Assembly (NCBI GenBank): GCA_001599715.1
Contig: BCHU01000004.1
Span: 310,001 to 374,000, forward strand
Length of the DNA: 64,000 nt
DNA from: Phaeotremella fagi
Lineage: Eukaryota > Basidiomycota > Tremellomycetes > Tremellales > Phaeotremellaceae
Reading direction: 5' to 3'
The notes under the pieces are model-generated. The model was not told the DNA's origin and did no database searches. It saw nothing but the letters and a program-made list of their open reading frames with translations. Below, piece after piece: positions 52,500 to 64,000 of this stretch. Position 1 is the stretch's first letter. Each line of letters begins with the position of its first letter. Both the position numbers and the translations under genes were made by a program.

Positions 52500-52686
52500 G
52501 GCGGTGGTGGTGGTGTATGTAGAAAAGACTGGACTACAGTAATATTGGTCAAAATACCTCGAGTGATAATCTCACAACAAATACACGTCATTAATCAGTT
52601 TGGTATCTCTCTCTTCTCCTTGATATCTTTTTTCGACTCAAATTTCTTACATCTACCTTCTTATTCACTTATCCTCTGGTCATTGT
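52500..52686. promoter_or_regulatory. Shared divergent promoter of uL15m and lysyl-tRNA synthetase
   Basis: Only 187 bp separate the two start codons, which face away from each other, so both promoters and 5' UTRs must lie here. The half next to the synthetase is T/C-rich. No specific factor site is identified. Confidence 0.5.
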
Positions 52687-55018
<2,332 letters not shown>

Positions 55019-55241
55019 ATGGGGAGCCGAGGGAGGATTGAAGTCATGTAGATATAAGTCAATAGGATATGCACTCTTTTCTCGACATTTTCGTGCCTTG
55101 TACGTAATGGTTATGTTATGGTGATTATGGTTATGACGATCTTTTCAACCATCTTCTTACACTGCTTTGATTTATATTCAGCATCTTACCATCGTATAAT
55201 GTATACATACACTACCAAATAATATTATACATCAATATATA

Positions 55242-58200
55242 ATGCCAGCAATATCCACCCCACCAAAATTGCCTCCACGTAAAGCTTCACCAGCACCTTC
55301 ACCCGCACCTACAAATGCACCTTCGCAGTCACCCTCACCCTCAACCTCAACCACAACCCCAGCCCAACCTCCCAGCCTGCCCCCTCGTAAACCAATCAAT
55401 GAGCACATAGATATTCAAATCAACACTCCAGCTGTATCTATAACACCAGCAAGTCCTGTTGAAGACACAACACAGAGTGACATCACTCAACCGGTACCTA
55501 AAGAAGCTGTTAGTCCTACATCTCCTCCAAAGGTATCAACCTATCCAATTTTACCCAAGAATGTCTCTCCCGAATGGTACATCCTCTCAGCTTTAGCTAT
55601 CTTATCTCTATACCTTACAGCTAACAAAGGTTATCCGATCTTATTCGTCTGTTTCGGTATCCTATCGTTATTTCATTTCAATGGGTATCTCGGGAGGACT
55701 GATGGTATCAATGATAAATCCAAGATAGAGACTTTAGGATCTGAGAATAAAGATGTCAAAGGAGATTCCGTTGGTTGGATGTAAGTTATCAAATTGAATT
55801 CATTACTCATTAATAGTAATCACGCTTTATACGCTTTATTCCCTCTGATTTCGACTGACGTTTTGACACCGTTCATTGATTTACTGGAGGATGCTTTACT
55901 TGATCAATGTCCACCTATGATCGTGAGTCCAATCTCAAAACTATGAAAGATTCTTCACTGAAAAGGGGAATAGACATCCGCACGCATAGTCTCACCAGCA
56001 TTGGGATCTCAACCTGTCCTGTTGACTTCGATGAAAGCTCTAACCGATCGAGAATGGTTCGAAAACCTGTCAACCGGAAATGAATCCGTTGATACTCAGA
56101 ATAAATCAACTAAGCATGGATATTCTAAATCAATGGATGAAATTGGGAATCGTCTTGTTGAGAAATTAAATCGATCAAGAAGTTCTACGGTCTCTTCAAC
56201 GAGAATTCGTGATTCACGATCATCATCTCGTCATTCTACTACAACCACTGGAGATCTAAAGGATGACCATCAAAAACGTAGGAAACGTGATAAAATCTTA
56301 CAGCGGATTACGAGAAAACTTCCAAATGAATCTACACCGTCGTCTGCGTCCGCATCAGCTGCTTCTGCTTCGGCTAAACTGGACAGTGGGATCGAAGGTG
56401 GATTAGATGGAGAGAGGTTTATCGGTGGTCAAGGGGATCAAACTATTGATGAGGATGATAATAACGTTGGTCAGTATGTTAATTATCAGGTTGGATTTGA
56501 ATATAAAAGATCGGAAAGTTCTAAAAGGAAAGGTTGGGGTTTACATATGTTGGTAAGGGGAATCATTTATCTGCCAGTAAGATTTGTCTGTTTTCACTGA
56601 TCGATCTGATTCCAGGCGTATTTCGGTATTGGTCTGAAAGGTGTTGGGAGTGCTGAATTACCCATTTATATCGATGTACTCTCATTAACGGGAACTGTGT
56701 GTATACTCAACGTAAACCGAACTACCCACTGACCCAATTAGGTCAATGTTCGTCTTCTGTTATCAGCTTCACCACCTTTCGTCCGAACCGCAACATTCTC
56801 TTTCTCGTCTCTACCGGAATTCGACATTTCTGCCAAACCACTGAAGAATTATGGTTTAGGAAGTTTCGACGCTGTTCGTTTACCACTTGTGAAACCTTAC
56901 AGTGAGTTACCCAAGATTGGATAGAATTTTGTACTGAGGTTGGGATAGTACAATCGTCTATCGCTGCTGTTGCTCAAGCCTTCGTTCGACCTGAAGCTTA
57001 TAGTCTGGATGTGGATCGCTTACTTCTCGGTCGGGAGGCTGCCATTCGCACGGTTTCTGTTGGCGTTTTGGAGATTGTCATACATGGTGCTAGGGATTTA
57101 CCTAAATCTGATGCTATAGGTGGGTATTCTCTTTTTTTGATTGAGAATCGAGCTAACGGGGTCGTAGGAACTTGTGATCCATATGTCGCTGTTTCGTTTA
57201 GTAAATTCAATAAACCTCGTGAGTCATTTTTTCTGTTACGAAGCTAAGCTCTCAGTTTACAGTACACGTACAATCATTGATACACCAAATCCTATTTGGG
57301 AAGAGTCAGCTTTTGGTAAGTGAACTATCAAAGAGTTGGGTCACTAATGTTCCTCAGTCCTGGTTACCAAAGACGCCATCGAAGCCGGTGAAAAACTTCG
57401 ATTAAGAATTGTCGATTCAGACAGATTCTCAGCCGATGATGCCATAGGAATCGTTGAAATCGAATTAACAGATCTAGTGGAAGAATCTATGAAAATCTCC
57501 GAACCACTCAGAAGAAACGATAAATTGAAACCCGAGAATCGTCGAATGAAATCAACGTCCGGTTCTCTGGATTGGTCAATCCGTTTCTGTCCACTCTGGG
57601 TGATGCCACATGAAGAAATTGAGAAACGGATGAAAGAAATCAAGGAAAGGAGGAAAGGTGAACCTGGGGAATTGGAGGTTCCTTGGTGGTTGAAGTTTAT
57701 ACAGGGTGTTGTTGAGGATTCACCTGGGTGGGAGGTTGAACGGAAAGAAAGGAGGAAGGAAACTTTGGCTTGGTTTACGGGGGAACGGGAACGTGATGAG
57801 ATGGAAGCTACTTCGAAACCACCTGATGGGTTGAGGAGTGGGGTTTTACAGGTAGGTTAGAAGAGAGTTTTTGGGATTGAACTGATCTAACCTTTCCTTT
57901 CAGTTTCATATTCATCAATGTAACGGTAAGTTCCTATCACTTCCAGTGAGAGATGTGTGTAGGCTTAGTTTCTGCAGATCTCGAAATAGAATCCCTCGCA
58001 GGTACTTATTCATCTGGGATGGACGCTAGAACATCTGCAACGGGCGGTAAACCAGCTTTAGCAGATATAGTCGATCGAACACCAACCGAAAATCCCGATC
58101 CACCTTCGTCGTATTGTGAAGTCTATCTTAACGATAAATTGGTTTATCGAACTCGAACGAAACAGGTTACTCCTTTACCGTATTATAACGCTGTTAGTGA

Positions 58201-59551
58201 GCGGTTCATTAGGGATTTCACCAAGGCTAGGATCTGTTTCGTTGTCAGAGATGAGAGGGATCGGGAGCATGGTCAGTGTACATTTACAATCTAATAAAAT
58301 ATCAGGCTGATATGATGACTAGATCCCATCCTTGGTATGGTCCACTTACGGTTGAAAGATGTTTTAGCAGATCGATGTCAATTCACCAGGTAAGTCATTG
58401 GAATTGAATGCAAGCTGAATCCAAGATGGTTCCCATTGATTGGAGGGATTGGATGGGGCAGAATTAGGATCAGTTGTTTGTTCAAACCTATCGATATCAA
58501 GTTACCACAAGGAGTTTCAGGTTATGAAGTAGCGACTTTAGAGATTCGATCGATCTCTTCGACGAATCTATGTCGTCCACACGATAAATCGTCTTCTTTG
58601 GTGATCGAAACCGAATCTGATAAACATACGATAACGACTGATCAAGCGAACATTTCAAAACTTTCTTTGAACAGCACGAATACTACTCGTTCTATGATGG
58701 ATTCGACGAACATGGATTGGATTTTCGATAAGGATAAGAAGATTCGATTGGCTGTTGAGTACAGACATTCATGTTCTTTACTTTTAAGTTTTGTTGGTCG
58801 ATCTTCTAGATTGAAGAAGAAACATGTTCATGGTTTGGCGGTAGTTCGGTTGAACGATGTTAAGGATAGTGAGGTCACTGAAAGGACCGTCAAAATCTTC
58901 AATACCACTTCGGTCAAGGATGCTATTAAGGCTGCATATGATCTAGAGAACTCTACCGATACCACTATCTCACAAGGCGAAACCATCAAACCCATAGGTC
59001 AAATCAAAATTTCATTCGTATTGTTCCCAGGTGTTAGCAGGGCTCATAAAAAAATATCGAAAAGGGATCTAAGATTTAGGAAGGTTTATGAAGTTTGGGA
59101 AATGAGTCGGGATAATCAGGATATCAGTCGGGTTAGTGGTGGTGAGACTGTTTCTCGGAAATTGGAGGATGGTCAGGAGAGTGGGATTGGGAGTGAGAGT
59201 GAAGAGGAGGGGGAGGAGTCGGAGGATGAATCTGATACAAGTGAAGAATTGGAGAGTGATCAGGAAGAAAAGAGATTCTTGGGTGAACGTAGAGCTCATT
59301 CTGAGGCTTTACATAAAAAAGTAAGTCCTAAAACTATATGTCTTGGGATAGCAAGCCTGATGTTGACACCTGTGATCTAGAACAAAGGGGTGTTCCAATT
59401 GAAAATCGCGAGAACAGGTAAATTTGTCAAGGACAAATTAGAAGCTAAATTGTTGAACGGTTCTGGATCTGGGTCTGCGTCTGGGTTTGGGGATCGACGA
59501 CCTAGAGGTAATGATTTGGTGGTTGAGCAGGAAGGTCAATCGAGATTGTAG
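55242..59551 (+). CDS. SMP and C2 domain membrane-contact-site protein (tricalbin/Mug190-like)
   Basis: A multi-exon gene; the first exon is 55242-55782 and the last ends at 59551. The N-terminus has proline motifs (PPKLPPRK, PSLPPRK) that could bind SH3 domains. A hydrophobic hairpin follows (WYILSALAILSLYLTANKGY, PILFVCFGILSLF). An SMP-type lipid-transfer domain begins INHALYALFPLISTDVLTPF and continues TSARIVSPALGSQPVLLTSM, interrupted by a long basic Ser-rich insert, then VNVRLLLSASPPFVRTA. A C2 domain follows (GVLEIVIHGARDLPKSDAIG, TCDPYVAVSF, NPIWEESAF), and the C-terminal part is acidic. Tricalbins and E-Syts anchor in the ER and move lipids at ER-plasma membrane contacts. The domain order and text resemble the fungal Mug190 group. 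Confidence 0.83.
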
Positions 59552-59706
59552 CTTTAAGATTTGAGGGGTGGTTAGTATATTATATGTATTTTGCTTGACG
59601 TTGACTCACCTGCTGGGTATCCTATGTGGGACACATCCATTCGTAGTGACTCGTCAACCATAATCCAAGCAAAGTCATGGATTAATTATCAACACTTGCG
59701 ACCCAA

Positions 59707-60042
59707 TCATAAAACCCAATCGTAGATAGTAGTAGCTCCAGCAGCGACAGCTAACAGAATAACGAAACCAAAGCTGAAACCTATACCGATCCATTCGGAA
59801 GAATCCAGCGATTGGAATTGAACTGCAGACATCGTCGGTGAGACATCATCATCCACGAGATGGTCGTCTGAGTCATCGAAAAGAATTTCCTCCTCGTCCT
59901 CGCGACGGTGGTCGTGTGTTGGATCTGGGAGATGGTGGAGTGGGATGAACGGGAGGGTTGAGTGGGTGGTTAGGATGGAGGGGGAACGGGCGTGTGAGAG
60001 TGATTGGGAGCGGGTTTTGGTTTTTTTGGTGGGTGAGCCCAT
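59707..60042 (-). CDS. Small tail-anchored membrane protein
   Basis: One exon, 111 aa. The N-terminus is basic and Ser/Thr-rich (MGSPTKKTKTRSQSLSH), followed by an acidic patch (EDEEEILFDDSDD). A single hydrophobic helix lies near the end (IGIGFSFGFVILLAVAAGAT), followed by only six residues, IYDWVL. This is the layout of a tail-anchored protein inserted after translation, with the bulk in the cytosol. The family is not recognised. An overlapping frame at 59873-60256 is a shadow. Confidence 0.62.
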   Translation of the reverse strand: MGSPTKKTKTRSQSLSHARSPSILTTHSTLPFIPLHHLPDPTHDHRREDEEEILFDDSDDHLVDDDVSPTMSAVQFQSLDSSEWIGIGFSFGFVILLAVAAGATTIYDWVL

Positions 60043-60363
60043 TGGGTGGGATTCTGGTGATGTAGTAAGTGGAGTTTAAAGTGAATGGATGGATGATGAG
60101 TGAGATAGTGGATGCAACCTTTTGTTCGATGTCACCTTTGTCGGTTCTGGTTATGGACACGCGAGCGAAACGGAAACGCGAAGTGGAGATGTGACAACGT
60201 ACAACCATTAGTTGTTCACAATTTACATAGCATTCTATTAATACAACTTGCAGCATTTATATATTCAATAATACCATAGATCAGATCAGAGACTTCAAAA
60301 TCATATGAAGAACAGAAATTAGATCAAAACTTCATTCGTTAATCCCATTATCAATCACAAACA
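60043..60363. other. Divergent intergenic region
   Basis: Promoters of the tail-anchored protein gene and of the gene at 60364. No other feature is seen. Confidence 0.45.
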
Positions 60364-63300
60364 ATGGACGACCCTTGGTCAGCCGGACCAAACTGGTCAA
60401 ACAAATCTAAAGCCTCAGCTTCAAGTTCCTCGCCTAAAAAAGGTGTTGAAGCTATGGTAATGAAGGAAGAACCACCTGTTAGTCTGGATGTCAACGATCC
60501 TTGGGGAACGAATCTTCAGCCATCACCTACGATTGATAAAGTCGAGATTGTCGGTCGGGGAGAGAATGGGGATACGTCGAAATGGGGCTTTGAGGGGGGT
60601 TCGAATTGGAATGAAGGTTCGCAGACCAAGGAGACTGTTGTTGGTCCTGAGAATGGGGGTGGATGGGGAATGGGGGTGGGAATGGGTTCGTTACCAGATT
60701 CAGAATCGCGGTTGAAGAAGGAAACACCGTCGTTAGGTGGTTGGGGTGATCCTAATCCTACTTCTCCAAAGACGTCTCAAGTGGTACCAGAGGAGAAGGA
60801 GGTATCCTCACCAAACCAACCTCGACGTTTATCTGAAGCTGCAGCTGGTGGTTGGGGTATACCGAATGAAGTAGTTCCAGGTTCACCACCATCGATCCCT
60901 TCGCAGGTTCAGGAAATATCTTCACCCCCTCATCGAAGATTAAGTGAAGCCGCTGCTGGAGGATGGGGTCAGATCTCACCTCAAAATCAGACCGTTGAAC
61001 TCTCAAGTCCTAAAATCCCAGATGACCAATTCGAAGCTTCTAATATATCACTTCCAACATCACCTCAACCTGATATCCCGACAACTCCACAAAAATTGGA
61101 GTTGGCTTCACCGACTTTTTCGAATCATTCGTTCGACAGACATTCAGGTTTCGGTGAACATCCAAAACCTCAATCATTCTCTTCACCTAAATTACCTAAT
61201 TCGAATTCTTTCGGTGAATTCGGTTCTTTCAATGAAGGGTTTGATAACAGCTCTAGTGATCCTTGGGGTACAGGTGGTGCTGGAGCTGGAAATGGATTCT
61301 CATCATCCGCTGGATGGGGTGATGAGATGGAAAGAAAAGATTCTGGATTTAGCGTACAGGAGGATGAAGTTGAGGGTGATGCTTGGGGTGGTGGTGTTCG
61401 TGAGAACGTTGAAAAAGATCCTGGTGAATATGATTGGGAAACCGCACAGCGAAATATCAGAATCAAAGAGGAGAGAGCTGTACGTCATAACATTCATTTC
61501 TCAATGGACTTTTTAACTGAATTCTTTTGCTACTAGCCTATCGAGAAAATCACTGCTTTGCAGAACGATTGGAAAGAGGTCGCGACTGGTGTTATTGGTT
61601 TGGATAAGGTTATCCCTTTGACTGAAGAGGAGGAGAGTCAACTTGAACAATCTGTCAAGAAGCTGCAGGATGAATTGTGAGTCCTCGATATGGCTGAAAG
61701 CGAATACTGATTAGCCTCTAGGGACGATTCAGTGAAATCTTTGTCAACCATCCCATCCAACGTCAATACTTATCCACCTGTCTTGTCTTCATTCACAACA
61801 CATCAACAATATATTGCTGCTCTCGGTCGACCGAATCCTTCACCCTCAACTTCTCTTCTTACCATACCAGCTTCTCGACGTCATAGACAAGGGTCGGCCT
61901 ATAGTTTAGGAGAATCTCAAATATCTTGGTTGTCTCGTTCACAACTTGGTGAACCTGATGCTCCCAGTATCACTGCTCAAACTACAGGAGAAGAATCCAA
62001 ATCAGGATGGTCGTTCTGGAGGAAAACCCCTCAACCAAAGCCTTTGGTTACATCTGGAGGTGGAGCGTTGGAAATTAAAGCCATGTCGCCGGATACGCCT
62101 CATACAGCTACATCTGTCAATATGGATAATAGAGGATCGACAAGTCGTTCAGCTTCAATTATCTCTCCACAGAATTCAAGACCTGCATCACCAGCACCAC
62201 CACCAGCACCGTCAAATGATGAATTCGGTCATTCAGCGCCCAGTGAAAATTTGAATGCCAATCAAGGTCCTTCAGCAGTTTCACGATTCTTTGGTAGACT
62301 TTCACGTAAACCTACATCAAGATCTCAGGAAGTTGATGCGAAGGATCTAGAACTTTCAGCTGACGATTTCAGTTTCCTTGAAGAAGTCCCTTCGATAACT
62401 TCGCCACCTGTCGATAGGGGTGTTGCAGATTTGTTATTGCTCGATGGGGAACCACCTAAACAACCAGCCAATCTTGAATCGGTTTTATCAGCTCGTTCAC
62501 CCGTCGTACAACCCACTCCGTTGTCTTCGTCAACGGCCTCCAGAGCACCGGGTGTTCCATACACTTATACAAGATCTGTATCAAATTCTTCAACTTCAAG
62601 TGGTAGATTCGTAGCTCGAATGAAAACCGCTCCAACGAGTAATAACAATGATATGGATCTACTTGGTGGGCTAAGTTTCGATGGACCACCTTCATCCGCT
62701 GGGTTGTCTTCACCAGCAACTGTGGCTTCACCAATCACGACTAATTCAGCATGGGACGATTTCCTTTCGTCTTCACAAACGAAACCTACCACTCAAAATT
62801 CCATTCTATCACCTCTCTCCCCTCCTCCTCAAAGAGTTCCTTCCATCCCTCCTCCAATTTCCTTCACCCCACCTCCAACTCTACCTCCGGCGCAAAAGAA
62901 AGTGGACGATGGATTTGGAGATTTTGATGATTTCACTAGTGCACCTGTCAAAGGTTCAACGACGACGACGACGGCTTTTGACGATTTTGGTGATTTTGCG
63001 AATTTTGATTCAGCCACGACTTTAGCTGCACCACTTCCGTTGACGATGCCATCGAAAAACATTTTACCAACAAACAGTATCCTTCAACCTACATCCACAC
63101 CACCGTCTTCCCTCGCTAAACAAATGTTAACCCCTCAAACGACCCGATCACCACCGAGAAATACATCTTCATTGGGATCCTCACCGCTCGGTAATCAATT
63201 CGTTACTCCTACCCATCCACGACCAAGTCCATTAGATCATACACCAACACTATCGTTAATCACCGAAGCTTCGAGTTCGAAAGGTAAAAGATGGCCTGCA

Positions 63301-63669
63301 CCGCCTTCGCCCATCGCACCAGCTTTAGAACCTCCACCAAGAGTAGGACAGAACGCGACCACGACGTCAACGAATTCATTCCCATTCTTAAGTCCACCAC
63401 CACCTTCAGGTAGACCTTCGACGATAGTCAGTTTATTAGATAATAATCAGACTCAATTGAGTTCTTCAGTCGCTCTGGGTAGTCTACAGAATTCTGAGGT
63501 CTTGTCACCGATCTCTTCAGGTCTTTCGGCTCCTTTGAAATCTAATAGTCCTGCCCATGGTCCTGTACCTGGGCCTCCAATGGCTGGGTTGACTCCTACA
63601 CCGATAACCAACAAAACTGGGAAACAAGGTCTTTCAGCTCAGGATTTATCGTTTTTCGATAGTTTGTGA
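60364..63669 (+). CDS. Disordered protein with DPWG repeats and DDFGDF adaptor-ear motifs (aftiphilin/Laa2-like?)
   Basis: Three exons, 60364-61479, 61537-61676 and 61722-63669, give 1067 aa. The first third is disordered with repeated DPW/GGWG units, including two copies of RRLSEAAAGGWG. A folded helical segment spans the two introns (EYDWETAQRNIRIKEERA, NDWKEVATGVIGLDKVIPLT). The rest is Ser/Pro-rich. Near 62910-63010 are DDGFGDFDDFTSA and AFDDFGDFANFDSA, which match motifs that bind the gamma-adaptin/GGA ear in aftiphilin and yeast Laa2. A role as a clathrin/AP-1 accessory protein is inferred from these motifs alone. The C-terminus LSAQDLSFFDSL also has an FFD-type motif. Confidence 0.72.
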
Positions 63670-63730
63670 GAAATCTATTGGTTTTTGTACTGCTGAAAAA
63701 TGTTATACAACATATCTATCATGCTTTTAT

Positions 63731-64000
63731 TTATCTATCGTCCCCGTCTTGCAGCACTTCACTAATCAATCTCCGTTTAACTAAAGGTGCCAAAGGCCAA
63801 TTCAACGTATCCTCAAAACTCAATCCATCACCCCAAAACCAACCATCACCCAAAAATAACTTCAAATTCCCTTTCAAACCTCGATCATAAGCCCGTTCAC
63901 CTGGTTGAGTACTGATTACCTTCCCCCCCTCGTCCTCTGGATTGGGTATCCAGAAATATCTCTTTTCCGAAAATCTTTCGAGATCTTTGATGAGTTTTTG
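63731..64000 (-). CDS. C-terminal part of an unknown protein, truncated by the right edge
   Basis: A 90-codon open frame ends with TAA at 63731 and continues past base 64000. It reads SEKRYFWIPNPEDE, then GDGWFWGDGLSFEDTLNWPL and APLVKRRLISEVLQDGDDR. The balanced composition and Trp/Phe content suggest real coding sequence. I do not recognise the family. It converges with the gene ending at 63669, only 61 bp away. Confidence 0.6.
   Translation of the reverse strand, partial: QKLIKDLERFSEKRYFWIPNPEDEGGKVISTQPGERAYDRGLKGNLKLFLGDGWFWGDGLSFEDTLNWPLAPLVKRRLISEVLQDGDDR

Overview
This window is eukaryotic nuclear DNA from a basidiomycete yeast, most likely a tremellomycete related to Cryptococcus, Kwoniella or Tremella. 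Genes are dense and on both strands. Nearly all are interrupted by short introns (about 35-100 nt) with GT(A/G)AGT donors, CTRAY-like branch sites close to the acceptor, and YAG acceptors. The products are typically fungal (Rom2-type RhoGEF, Yak1, Gwt1, Mex67, Gar1, Nar1). I saw no operons, CRISPR array, transposon open reading frame or phage sequence. Exon joins below were read by eye from splice signals and frame continuity and are not supported by transcripts.

Layout. 1-1289: SR-rich protein on the minus strand, running off the left edge. 1881-1950: tRNA-Gly(UCC), with a copied 5' fragment at about 2622-2657. 3079-8562: ROM2-like Rho1 GEF (DEP-DH-PH-CNH). 8983-13505: intron-dense SPO22/ZIP4-like meiotic protein. 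13865-16981: three minus-strand membrane proteins (two small single-pass, one SUR7/PalI-like). 17385-18063: MIC19. 18759-23009: YAK1 kinase. 23253-27207: MOV10/SDE3-type helicase. 27435-29685: SF3B2/CUS1. 29921-32713: MEX67. 32927-35075: GWT1. 35498-36511: GAR1. 37982-40372: glycosylated membrane protein with a collagen-like tail. 40807-41472: DUF829/TMEM53 protein. 42475-43274: lineage-specific Cys-rich protein with an NCS-1-like myristoylation start. 44270-44987: GFA/CENP-V family protein. 45194-46832: putative WRKY-GCM1/FAR1-type DNA-binding protein. 47118-49082: NAR1. 49279-49968: mitoribosomal mL58-like. 50234-51464: IST3/RBMX2. 51501-52499: mitoribosomal uL15m. 52687-55018: lysyl-tRNA synthetase with two in-frame starts. 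55242-59551: SMP/C2 membrane-contact protein. 59707-60042: tail-anchored protein. 60364-63669: protein with DDFGDF adaptor-ear motifs. 63731-64000: partial unknown gene.

How the genes relate. Several belong to mRNA biogenesis and export (SR-rich protein, SF3B2, IST3, MEX67) and to RNP or RNA handling (GAR1, MOV10-like). SF3B2 and MEX67 diverge from a 235-bp gap. A second theme is mitochondria and Fe-S chemistry: MIC19, NAR1, mL58, uL15m and a lysyl-tRNA synthetase with a possible mitochondrial leader. uL15m and that synthetase diverge from a 187-bp gap. ROM2, GWT1 and the SUR7/PalI-like protein are cell wall and surface functions. I found no clear multi-gene novel system. The most interesting items are single-locus: a candidate 6-nt micro-exon in GAR1, the leaky-scanning layout of lysyl-tRNA synthetase, the NCS-1-like N-terminus on an unrelated Cys-rich protein, the collagen-like membrane protein, the tRNA fragment, and a hairpin cluster at 43950-44038.
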